NCBI GenBank assembly: GCA_963642455.1 | Contig: CAVIGM010000004.1 | Location: 1 to 64,000 of the forward strand | Reading direction: 5' to 3' | Length of the DNA stretch: 64,000 nucleotides | Origin: Crickella sp963642455 | GTDB taxonomy: Bacteria > Bacillota > Clostridia > Peptostreptococcales > Anaerovoracaceae | In this document: one piece after another, positions 1 to 7,104 of the stretch | Layout: each line of letters opens with the position of its first letter | Numbering within the stretch: the stretch's first letter is position 1 | Notes under the pieces: generated by a model | The model's input: the letters and a program-made list of their open reading frames with translations, nothing else | The model's database searches: none | What the model was told of the DNA's origin: nothing | Translations under genes and position numbers: made by a program

Positions 1-51
1 GCCATACAAAGCAACGATGCTTCCTTGTATCAACCTGTTTGGGTTAGATAA
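1..51 (+). CDS. cas1: C-terminal end of a probable Cas1 integrase (partial)
   Basis: Reading frame 1 is open from the window edge and ends at TAA (49-51), giving 16 residues that end YQPVWVR. The stop shares its last A with the ATG of cas2, the translationally coupled arrangement usual for cas1-cas2. A Y-x-P-x-x-x-R ending resembles Cas1 C-termini, but the fragment is too short for a family match on its own. The assignment is inferred from position and from the cas2 next to it. Cas1 would be the metal-dependent spacer integrase working with Cas2. Confidence 0.5.
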   Translation, partial: AIQSNDASLYQPVWVR

Positions 52-374
52 TGCTTATGGAAAACTACTTTTGGGAAACAGAAGATAATAATTATACTAA
101 AAAGATCTTTCTGCTTATTATTTATGACATAGTAGATAATAAGCGCAGGAATAAGTTCTTTAAGGAGATGAAGGCTTTCGGATTTCATGTCCAGAAATCG
201 GCATTTGAAGCTTTAGTTAATGATAAATTATTTCATAAACTACAACGCAAAATCCCAAAGCTTATAGACTCTTCCGTAGATAGTGTTAGGATGTACCGTA
301 TGACAGGCTATGGAGAGGTGGATTTGTTTGGACAGAATACTAAGATAGAAGCGGAGGATGTAATAATCATATGA
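51..374 (+). CDS. cas2: CRISPR-associated endoribonuclease/integrase subunit Cas2
   Basis: This 107-residue protein has the Cas2 ferredoxin-like core: a first strand LLIIYDIVDNKRRNKF with the conserved Asp at its end, the helix and turn leading to GFHVQKSAFEA, and a late GYGEVDLFG element typical of the dimer-closing strand. Cas2 bridges two Cas1 dimers in the spacer-acquisition complex. There are about 18 residues before the first strand, longer than in most Cas2 proteins. ATG at 57 is an alternative start, but ATG at 51 overlaps the upstream stop and suggests coupling. The ribosome site is weak. The stop overlaps the start of the next gene by 4 bases (ATGA), so cas1, cas2 and the CARF gene form one operon. 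Confidence 0.9.
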   Translation: MLMENYFWETEDNNYTKKIFLLIIYDIVDNKRRNKFFKEMKAFGFHVQKSAFEALVNDKLFHKLQRKIPKLIDSSVDSVRMYRMTGYGEVDLFGQNTKIEAEDVIII

Positions 375-1705
375 GTAAGACAGTGTTATTTTCGCCAATC
401 GGTGGTACAGACCCTATGTCTGAGAAGAATTGCTATGAAGGAGCTTTGCTTCACATATCTCGTCATTACCAGCCGAGTAAGATATATATGTATATGTCAG
501 CTGAGATAGTAGAGAAGCATCACAGTGATAACAGATATCTTTACTGCCTGGATAAGTTATATGAGATAATGGGGCTGGACTACGAGTATGAAATCATAGA
601 ACGACCTGAACTTATAGAGGTGCAAAAATTCAATTACTTTTACTTTGAATTCAAAGATATCTTAGAAGGTATTAGAGATGAGATAGGCGAGGAAGGCACA
701 CTGCTTTTGAATGTTTCTTCTGGCACACCAGCCATGAAGAGTGCTCTTATGGTTCTTGCCACATTGGGCCAACTTGACTGTAGGACTATTCAGGTCTCTA
801 CACCAGAAGGCAAGATGAATGAGCATGCCCATGGCAGAGAAGATTATCGTGATTTGTGGGAATTAAATCCTGATAATGAAGAAGGCGCAACCAATCGCTG
901 CCAGGAAGTGCTTTGCCCAGCTCTTGACATAATACAGCAAGAGAATCATATTAAAAAAATGCTTAATAGCTATGATTATTCTGCAGCTCTGGAGATAGCA
1001 AAGGGACTGCCTGCAAAGTATGCGGAGGGCTATATTGACTTGCTTCAGATGGCAGAGCGAAGGGTGCTCTTGGACTTTAGACAGGTGGACAAAATACTGG
1101 CTAAGAACAAGCTATATGAGCTGCCAATCAAGTCCAGTGATAACAGGCAATTATTTGAATATGCAATGATGCTCAATATAAAGCTGGATAAGCATGAATA
1201 CGCAGATTTCATTCGCGCAATTTCGCCACTAATTACTGATTTATTTAAGAAGATTTTGAAAACCCAGCTGAATATTGATGTAGATAGGTATACCAGAAAT
1301 GGTAAGTGGGATGATACCAAGTTGCAGTCAGACGCAGTTGGAAAAGAAATCAAAAGAATTCTTGATGCAACCTATGATGATCAGGGAGGCTTTAGAGTAG
1401 GGCCGGTGTATGCTGCTCACCTAAAGGAAATAGCAGAAGGACTAAAGGCAGATTCTAAGATTATTTCACTTATGCGGGACTTGAGAAAAGTAGAAGAGAC
1501 ACTGAGAAATTCAGCGGCTCATACAATGGTCTCAGTAACGGAAGAATCAATAGCCAATGAATCTGGATTTACTGCAGAGCAGATAATGAAAAAGCTCAAG
1601 GCATGCTTTATACATGCTGGAATCAACGTAAAGACCGACCAATGGAGAGACTATGATAGGATGAATGAAATCATTATAGAGCAGATTGATAAGACTAAGC
1701 ATTAA
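371..1705 (+). CDS. csm6: Csm6-type CARF-HEPN ribonuclease
   Basis: The 444-residue protein has the two-domain build of Csm6. The N-terminal CARF domain shows SPIGGTDP near residues 8-15 and NVSSGTPAMKS at 114-124, the loop expected to bind cyclic oligoadenylate. The C-terminal HEPN domain carries an R-x4-H motif (RNSAAH, R379 and H384), the catalytic pair for single-stranded RNA cleavage. In the known family, a Csm6 dimer is switched on by cyclic oligoadenylate made by Cas10 of a type III complex and degrades transcripts non-specifically. Overlap with cas2 places it in the adaptation operon. No cas10/csm1-5 lies in the window, so the effector complex is presumably upstream. Length and both motifs look intact. 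Confidence 0.88.
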   Translation: MSKTVLFSPIGGTDPMSEKNCYEGALLHISRHYQPSKIYMYMSAEIVEKHHSDNRYLYCLDKLYEIMGLDYEYEIIERPELIEVQKFNYFYFEFKDILEGIRDEIGEEGTLLLNVSSGTPAMKSALMVLATLGQLDCRTIQVSTPEGKMNEHAHGREDYRDLWELNPDNEEGATNRCQEVLCPALDIIQQENHIKKMLNSYDYSAALEIAKGLPAKYAEGYIDLLQMAERRVLLDFRQVDKILAKNKLYELPIKSSDNRQLFEYAMMLNIKLDKHEYADFIRAISPLITDLFKKILKTQLNIDVDRYTRNGKWDDTKLQSDAVGKEIKRILDATYDDQGGFRVGPVYAAHLKEIAEGLKADSKIISLMRDLRKVEETLRNSAAHTMVSVTEESIANESGFTAEQIMKKLKACFIHAGINVKTDQWRDYDRMNEIIIEQIDKTKH

Positions 1706-1720
1706 GAATATCATTCTTCC

Positions 1721-1736
1721 GATAGGGGACGGAAAC
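1721..1736 (+). repeat. Orphan CRISPR repeat 3' end
   Basis: Sixteen bases ending GGGGACGGAAAC lie 15 nt after the csm6 stop. GGGGACGGAAAC is the 3' end of type III-A repeats such as that of Streptococcus thermophilus CRISPR2. Only one copy is present, so this is a leader-distal remnant, a decayed array or a chance match. The 5' boundary cannot be placed without the intact array. Confidence 0.4.
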
Positions 1737-2064
1737 CCTGGCTGTATGTTGCAGACAACACTCTTCCCCCACGCGCCAGCTATAAATTTTCTCTATAATC
1801 TTCCGCGACAAGATAGCCTCCGCCTATTAGACAGAGCTTTTGGGCGGTGATAAATTTAATTTATCTTAGTGTCTGCTTGGCGGCAAATTCCGTTCAGAAT
1901 GACATTCAGAAGTAACGCAAATGACATTTGAATAGCGTCAAGGATGAGACGCGCAAAGGCCATTTGAGTCGCACGCAAATGCCATCTAAATGCCGTTCAA
2001 ATGGAATTCAGACAGCCTGCAAACTGCGCTAAGATACGTAATTTACTCTAATTTATGAAGTGAG
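1737..2064. other. Non-coding spacer with imperfect short repeats
   Basis: No coding sequence is supported here. A small stem (CCGCC/GGCGG, 1820-1852) is followed by an AT-rich dyad near 1846-1866. From 1890 to 2011 there are imperfect repeats: three copies of a 20-bp element beginning CGCAAA (1916, 1952, 1974), flanked by two related copies beginning CCGTTCA (1890 and 1993). The repeats do not match the orphan CRISPR repeat at 1721. They may be decayed minisatellite or regulatory DNA upstream of the double-cubane operon. Confidence 0.45.
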
Positions 2065-2082
2065 ATGTATGGAGGATTTATT

Positions 2083-3351
2083 ATGGCAGACAATCAGAAA
2101 ATGTGGGGCGAACTTGGAATGAACCTCGAGATGCATGACCAGCTTTGCGCAGTACTTCCTGGAGCAATCGGTGATGTATTTATGTCACAGAAGAACAGAC
2201 CTGAGAAGATGGACTTCTTCGATATGGTACTTGCTGACGTTCACGGAATCAGACCTGCTGAGCTCATCGAATTCCAGAAGCAGGGCGGCAAGGTATTCGG
2301 CACCTTCTGTGCGTACGTTCCTGACGAAGTAATTTTTGCAGCAGGCGGAATTGCAACTGGACTTTGCGCTGGTTCACAGTTCTGGGTACCTGGCGGCGAG
2401 AGATATCTCCCAGCTAACACTTGCCCACTGATTAAGGCTATGCTTGGCGCAAGATTCGACAAGACTTGCCCATTCTATAGAATCGCAGATATGTATATCG
2501 GTGAGAACACTTGCGACGGCAAGAAGAAGGCTTACGAGATTCTCGGCACAGACGTTCCTATTCATGTAATGGATCTCCCACAGATGAAGAGAGACGTTGA
2601 CGTTGAGAAGTGGGCTTATGAGATTAAGGAGCTCATTAAGGTTGTTGAGAAAACAACAGGCAACAAGGTTACAGAAGAGAATCTTGCTGAGGAGATCAAG
2701 GTTATCAACGCTAAGAGAGCAGCTCTCGAGAGACTCTACGGTCTCAGAAAGGCTGACAAGGCTCCAATCAGCGGAACAGATACACTTCTCGTTTCACAGA
2801 TTGCTTACTACGACGATCCTAAGAGATTCACACAGATGGTTAACGTTCTTTGCGACGAGCTCGAGCAGAGAGTTGCAGACGGCGTAGATGTTGCACCTGG
2901 AGCTAAGAGAATTCTCGTTACAGGAACACCTATGGCTATTCCTAACTGGAAAATGCACAACATCATCGAGACATCAGGCGGCGTTGTTGTATGCGAAGAG
3001 ACTTGCACAGGTACTCGTTACTTCGAGCATCAGGTTGATGAGTCCGGAAAGACTCTTGACGAGATGGTACACAATATTGCTGACAGATATATGCACATCA
3101 ACTGCGCTTGCTTCACTCCTAACACAGGAAGATTTGATGACATCATCAGACTTGCTAAGGAGTACAAGGTTGACGGCGTAATCGACATTAACCTCAAGTT
3201 CTGCACAACTTACGATATCGAGGGATACACACTTGAGCAGAGACTCAACGCAGAGGGAATCAAGCTCCTCGGAATTGAGACTGATTACACAGACAACGAC
3301 GCTTCACAGATCAAGACAAGAGTTGAGGCATTCATCGAGACACTGGAGTAA
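2083..3351 (+). CDS. 2-hydroxyacyl-CoA dehydratase-family double-cubane protein
   Basis: The start is set at ATG 2083 because GGAGG (2071-2075) is well placed for it; the in-frame ATG at 2065 lies upstream of that site. The 422-residue protein has two homologous halves, each with cysteines suited to bind iron-sulfur: GTFCAYVPDE, NTCPLIK, KTCPFYR and NTCDGK in the first half, and CEETCTGTRYF, INCACF and LKFCTTYD in the second. This pattern fits the YjiM/DCCP group related to HgdAB, in which double [4Fe-4S] clusters receive low-potential electrons from an ATP-dependent activase. The activase is two genes downstream. The physiological substrate is unknown; a role as a small-molecule reductase rather than an acyl-CoA dehydratase is plausible because only one dehydratase-type gene is present. 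Confidence 0.85.
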   Translation: MADNQKMWGELGMNLEMHDQLCAVLPGAIGDVFMSQKNRPEKMDFFDMVLADVHGIRPAELIEFQKQGGKVFGTFCAYVPDEVIFAAGGIATGLCAGSQFWVPGGERYLPANTCPLIKAMLGARFDKTCPFYRIADMYIGENTCDGKKKAYEILGTDVPIHVMDLPQMKRDVDVEKWAYEIKELIKVVEKTTGNKVTEENLAEEIKVINAKRAALERLYGLRKADKAPISGTDTLLVSQIAYYDDPKRFTQMVNVLCDELEQRVADGVDVAPGAKRILVTGTPMAIPNWKMHNIIETSGGVVVCEETCTGTRYFEHQVDESGKTLDEMVHNIADRYMHINCACFTPNTGRFDDIIRLAKEYKVDGVIDINLKFCTTYDIEGYTLEQRLNAEGIKLLGIETDYTDNDASQIKTRVEAFIETLE

Positions 3352-3354
3352 TAA

Positions 3355-3609
3355 ATGCTGCATTATTATATTTTGTTTCAGAATCACACGGACAGCCAGG
3401 CCATGTATCAGGCTTTGAAGAGAAAAGGCTTCAATGTCAGGATTTCCCCGACGCCGCGTGAGTTGAGTGTCTGCTGCGGGGTTTCTCTATTGATCGAGGA
3501 GGCAGAAGTTTCCGACATTCGAAGCTACGCAGACGAGAACAAGCTCAGCTATCTTTCAATCGAAGGCCTGAATAACAGCTTCGATAATACGAGACACAAA
3601 TATGGATAA
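3355..3609 (+). CDS. DUF3343 protein (putative Se/S carrier-like)
   Basis: This is a small 84-residue protein with an ATG start three bases after the previous stop. The fold pattern (YYILFQNHTDSQAMYQAL, then ISPTPRELSVCCGVSLL) is that of DUF3343, a family described as Se/S carrier-like. The vicinal CCG cysteines are the obvious functional residues. Genes of this family often sit between a double-cubane protein and its activase, as here, which suggests a role in maturing or protecting the metallocluster. That role is inferred from neighbourhood only. Confidence 0.8.
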   Translation: MLHYYILFQNHTDSQAMYQALKRKGFNVRISPTPRELSVCCGVSLLIEEAEVSDIRSYADENKLSYLSIEGLNNSFDNTRHKYG

Positions 3610-3620
3610 GGATAAGCAAT

Positions 3621-4376
3621 ATGTATTATGTAGGAATTGATATAGGTTCCACAGCTTCTAAGGTCTGCATTCTTTCTAAGGGTGCAGACCCTATTTTCGA
3701 AGTGCTGCCAACAGGGTGGAACAGCAAAATCACATCAAGAAATATTCTCTCCGGCCTCGAGCAGAGGATAGGAGATATGTCTAATGCAAAGGTTGTGGCG
3801 ACAGGCTACGGCCGAATTTCTGTCGAATATGCCGACAAGGTCATCACCGAGATAAGCTGCCACGGCAAGGGCGGATACAAGCTCATCGGAAGAGACTGCT
3901 CGATTATCGACATCGGCGGACAGGACACTAAGTTCATTGACGTCAAGAACGGCAAAGCCGTCGATTTTCTCATGAACGACAAATGCGCCGCAGGCACAGG
4001 CAAGTTCATAGAGGTAATGGCCAACAGGCTCGGGCTTACGATTGACGAATTGTTCGAGCTTGCCCAGGTAGGAAATCCGATTCCAATCAGCTCGCTTTGC
4101 ACGGTTTTCGCGGAGTCAGAGGTAATCAACTATATGGGTGAGGGCAGAAAAAAAGAAGACCTCGCGGCGGGCGTGGTCGACTCGGTTGCTCTCAAGGTCG
4201 CGACTCTGGTTCAGAGAAAGACTCTTGCAGATACTGTTATATTGACTGGAGGCCTCAGCGCTAATGAATTCTTCGCTGAAAGGCTGTCTGCGAAGCTCGG
4301 CAAGACCGTTCTTCCGATGCAAGACGGAAGGTTCGCCGGCGCTTACGGTGCGGCCCTCTTCGCAAGCGAAATGTAG
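3621..4376 (+). CDS. Acyl-CoA dehydratase activase (HgdC/BadF family ATPase)
   Basis: The 251-residue ASKHA-fold ATPase opens with GIDIGSTASK (phosphate-1 loop) and has DIGGQDTKFI (phosphate-2) and TGGLSANEFF (adenosine loop). Cys122 (KCAAGTGKF) and Cys160 (SSLCTVFAESE) match the cysteines that bridge a single [4Fe-4S] cluster between two HgdC subunits. Such activases couple ATP hydrolysis to low-potential electron injection into a partner dehydratase or double-cubane protein, here most likely the product of 2083-3351. It is full length with a clear ribosome site (AAGGATAAG). It converges on mnmA with only 6 bases between the stops and no obvious terminator. Confidence 0.9.
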   Translation: MYYVGIDIGSTASKVCILSKGADPIFEVLPTGWNSKITSRNILSGLEQRIGDMSNAKVVATGYGRISVEYADKVITEISCHGKGGYKLIGRDCSIIDIGGQDTKFIDVKNGKAVDFLMNDKCAAGTGKFIEVMANRLGLTIDELFELAQVGNPIPISSLCTVFAESEVINYMGEGRKKEDLAAGVVDSVALKVATLVQRKTLADTVILTGGLSANEFFAERLSAKLGKTVLPMQDGRFAGAYGAALFASEM

Positions 4377-4382
4377 CCGCAA

Positions 4383-5414
4383 CTACTTACAAATAATTCC
4401 GCCGCCGATTACTATATCACCGTCATATAGCACAACGGACTGGCCGGATGTTATAGCCCTTTGAGGCTCATCGAATTTAATTATGACTTTATCGCCGCGA
4501 GCTTCTGCTGTGCACAGAGCCTCGCGGTGTCTGTATCTTATGCGGGCCTTACAGCGCAGAGGCTCTGCAGGCTTGCTTATTGCAATCCAGTTGAAATCGC
4601 AAGCCTCAAGCTCGCTTCTGAATAAATCCTCATTATCCCCGAGAATTACCGCATTCCTTTCGAGGTCGAATGCATAGACATACATCGGCTTCTTNNNNNN
4701 NNNNNNNNNNNNNNNNNNNNNNNNNNNNNNNNNNNNNNNNNNNNNNNNNNNNNNNNNNNNNNNNNNNNNNNNNNNNNNNNNNNNNNNNNNNNNNNNNNNN
4801 NNNNNNNNNNNNNNNNNNNNNNNNNNNNNNNNNNNNNNNNNNNNNNNNNNNNNNNNNNNNNNNNNNNNNACATCCTGACTCTCCTTCGCCTTCGCATTCG
4901 AGAGCCCGAGCTCTGCCGCAATCTGCCTAATCTGCGCCTTGTTATACGAGCCGAGCGGGAAAATCACCTTAGATAGAGTCTCCTGAGAGAGACCGTAGAG
5001 GAAATACGACTGATCCTTAGCAAGATCGTCTGCCTTGCGAAGAATGTAGCGAGACTTAGCCTCATCATATTCTACTTTTGCATAATGGCCCGTCGCAATA
5101 TAGTCGCAATCGAAGTCGAGATAGGAGAATTTGATCTCCTTATTGCAGCGCACACAAGGGTTAGGCGTATGGCCCTCGGCATAGCTCAGCACGAAGTCCG
5201 AAATTACAAGCGAGCGAAATTGCTCTCGAAGGTCGAGGCTCTGCCAGCTTATTCCCATTCTCTCGGCAGCGGAGCTTGCAGCACGAAGAAGCCCCGAAGT
5301 ATCGCCGCTAAGCTCGAAGCTCACGCCGTTAACATCGTAGCCTTTTTCCTTAAGAAGATATGCCGCAACACTTGAGTCGACGCCCCCCGACATGCCCAAG
5401 TTAACTCTTTTCAT
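4383..5414 (-). CDS. mnmA: tRNA-uridine 2-sulfurtransferase MnmA (interrupted by assembly gap)
   Basis: MnmA makes the 2-thio group of s2U34 in Lys, Glu and Gln tRNAs. The N-terminus has the PP-loop MSGGVDSSVAAYLL, followed by the first catalytic-cysteine motif NPCVRCNKEIKF, ATGHYAKVE and KDQSYFLYGL. The C-terminal beta-barrel is clear (KARIRYRHRE and ITSGQSVVLYDGD). An N run of 175 bases (4695-4869) removes the segment after AKESQD, exactly where the second catalytic Cys (a GxCFIG-type motif in the family) should be, so an intact active site cannot be confirmed. The frame continues on both sides and total length is near normal, so a pseudogene is unlikely. Confidence 0.9.
   Translation of the reverse strand: MKRVNLGMSGGVDSSVAAYLLKEKGYDVNGVSFELSGDTSGLLRAASSAAERMGISWQSLDLREQFRSLVISDFVLSYAEGHTPNPCVRCNKEIKFSYLDFDCDYIATGHYAKVEYDEAKSRYILRKADDLAKDQSYFLYGLSQETLSKVIFPLGSYNKAQIRQIAAELGLSNAKAKESQDXXXXXXXXXXXXXXXXXXXXXXXXXXXXXXXXXXXXXXXXXXXXXXXXXXXXXXXXXXXKKPMYVYAFDLERNAVILGDNEDLFRSELEACDFNWIAISKPAEPLRCKARIRYRHREALCTAEARGDKVIIKFDEPQRAITSGQSVVLYDGDIVIGGGIICK
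4695..4869. other. Assembly gap (N run) inside mnmA
   Basis: There are 175 undetermined bases. The true length is unknown, although the MnmA frame is kept across it. Confidence 0.99.
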
Positions 5415-5427
5415 AAATGCCCCCTTG

Positions 5428-5457
5428 TTGTAAAATAGCTCTATATGTGATTATAAC
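5428..5457 (+). promoter_or_regulatory. Candidate sigma-A promoter for glsA
   Basis: TTGTAA (5428-5433), an 18-bp spacer and TATAAC (5452-5457) lie 16 bp before the glutaminase start, between the divergent mnmA and glsA genes. Confidence 0.45.
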
Positions 5458-5472
5458 ATTTAGGAGAAGCAA

Positions 5473-6468
5473 ATGGACAGAACAATTCAGACTTTATACA
5501 CTCTTCCGAGTTTCGAGGAGATGGAGAAGATAGTATGCGAGGCTATGGATGATGCAAGAAAAGTAATTCCCTATGGAAAAGTGGCTGATTATATCCCCGA
5601 GCTTGGGAAGGTGAGCCCGGACCATCTTGGGATATGCATATACAAGCTTGACGGCGAGAAGCTTATGGTTGGAGAGGCGAATGTGAGATTCACCATGCAG
5701 AGCGTTTCGAAGATTATAGCTCTTGCGATAGCCCTCGAGAAATTCGGGCCGACGAAGGTTTTCTCTAAGGTAGGAACTGAGCCATCGGGCGAGGCCTTCA
5801 ACTCGCTTATTGACCTTGAGCAGAATTCGAGCAAGCCATATAATCCGCTTATCAATTCGGGCTCCTTGGCGGTATATAGTCTGCTTGTGCCTGAGGTAAG
5901 CTTCGAGGAAATGCTTGATTTCACAAGGGAAATCGGCTCTGATCCTAATATCGTGCTCGACGAGGCGGCCTTCGAGTCGGAGATGCAGACCTGCTCGAGA
6001 AACAAGGCGATTGCTTATCTTCTTGAGAGCAAGGGCATAATCGAGAGCGATGTTATGGAGACTCTGACTCTTTATACCAAGATGTGCTCGCTTAGCGTAA
6101 CGGCGGAGACTCTTGCGAACATTGGCAAGCTCCTCGCAAGTGACGGTGTATGCCGAGTTACCGAGAAAAGAAAACTTTCAAGCCGTACAGTTCGTATCAT
6201 CAAGACGCTTATGCTGACCTGCGGGATGTACGATGGCTCGGGTACTTTTGCTATAAAAGTAGGAATCCCTACGAAGTCGGGCGTGGGTGGCGGACTTCTT
6301 GCGGTATCTGATAAGCGCGCGGGGATAGGTGTCTTCGGACCGGCACTTGACGAGAAAGGCAATAGCATTGCTGGCTGCAAGCTCCTGCAGGACATTGCGA
6401 TGAAGCTGAGGCTGAATATTTTCTGGGATCCTGAGTGGGACAAGGAAGACAAGGCCGTTACTCTGTAG
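5473..6468 (+). CDS. glsA: Glutaminase A
   Basis: This 331-residue serine-dependent glutaminase hydrolyses glutamine to glutamate and ammonia. The S-x-x-K pair of the beta-lactamase-like fold is in FTMQSVSK (S77, K80). Other family motifs are NSGSLAVYSLL, where many relatives have an NAGA-type element, and KSGVGGGLL near the C-terminus. The ribosome site TAGGAGAAG is 8 bases from ATG. It is a single gene with its own promoter and reads away from mnmA. Acid tolerance and nitrogen supply are the known roles of the family; nothing here decides between them. Confidence 0.93.
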   Translation: MDRTIQTLYTLPSFEEMEKIVCEAMDDARKVIPYGKVADYIPELGKVSPDHLGICIYKLDGEKLMVGEANVRFTMQSVSKIIALAIALEKFGPTKVFSKVGTEPSGEAFNSLIDLEQNSSKPYNPLINSGSLAVYSLLVPEVSFEEMLDFTREIGSDPNIVLDEAAFESEMQTCSRNKAIAYLLESKGIIESDVMETLTLYTKMCSLSVTAETLANIGKLLASDGVCRVTEKRKLSSRTVRIIKTLMLTCGMYDGSGTFAIKVGIPTKSGVGGGLLAVSDKRAGIGVFGPALDEKGNSIAGCKLLQDIAMKLRLNIFWDPEWDKEDKAVTL

Positions 6469-6573
6469 GGGAACGATAGTTGCAAATCTTCACAAAAGTC
6501 CGACAGAATGGACACTTTAAGGTTTTATACTAGAATATTAGAATTGCTTATTTAGAATTAAATAGAGGTAAAT

Positions 6574-7104
6574 ATGAATATTACTGTTTATTGCGGCGCA
6601 AGCGTTGGCAACGGCCCTGAATACAAGCAGGCGGCTGTCGAGCTTGGCACATGGATTGGAAAGAATGGACATACCTTGGTATATGGTGGCGGAAGCGTCG
6701 GCCTTATGGGAGTTATCGCTGATGCGGTTCTTGCGGCAGGCGGAGAAGCCATAGGAATTACACCGGATTTCTTTATTCAAAGAGAGGTGATTCATAATTC
6801 GCTTTCGGCTCTTGAGGTCGTACCGAGCATGTCGGCAAGAAGGGACAGAATGCTTGAGCTTGGCGATGCGTATATTGCGATGCCGGGCGGCATAGGCACG
6901 CTTGACGAGATTAGCGAGGCCCTTTCTCTTCGCAAGCTTGGAATTCATAACAAGAAATGTATTTTCCTTAACACCTGCGGCTTCTATGACAAGACCAGAG
7001 AGGTTCTTGAAGAAATGGTAGCTAAGGATTTCTACGACAAAGAGCAATTCGAAGATATAGTTTTTGCAAAGGATATACAAGAAATAGATGAAGTATTTAT
7101 TTAA
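6574..7104 (+). CDS. LOG-family nucleotide hydrolase (TIGR00730)
   Basis: The 176-residue Rossmann protein has both hallmarks of LOG-type phosphoribohydrolases: SARRDRM and PGGIGTLDE. These form the catalytic site that cleaves the N-glycosidic bond of (cytokinin-like) nucleoside 5'-monophosphates. In bacteria without plant contact the substrate is probably AMP or a similar nucleotide. Length is typical and the N-terminus begins directly with the first strand (ITVYCGAS). Its 3' end overlaps the first ABC exporter gene by 17 bases, so the two are probably cotranslated. Confidence 0.88.
   Translation: MNITVYCGASVGNGPEYKQAAVELGTWIGKNGHTLVYGGGSVGLMGVIADAVLAAGGEAIGITPDFFIQREVIHNSLSALEVVPSMSARRDRMLELGDAYIAMPGGIGTLDEISEALSLRKLGIHNKKCIFLNTCGFYDKTREVLEEMVAKDFYDKEQFEDIVFAKDIQEIDEVFI

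Noticed and set aside
4383..5414. mnmA as a pseudogene
   Set aside because: The frame is open on both sides of the N run and all visible motifs are intact; the break is an assembly gap.
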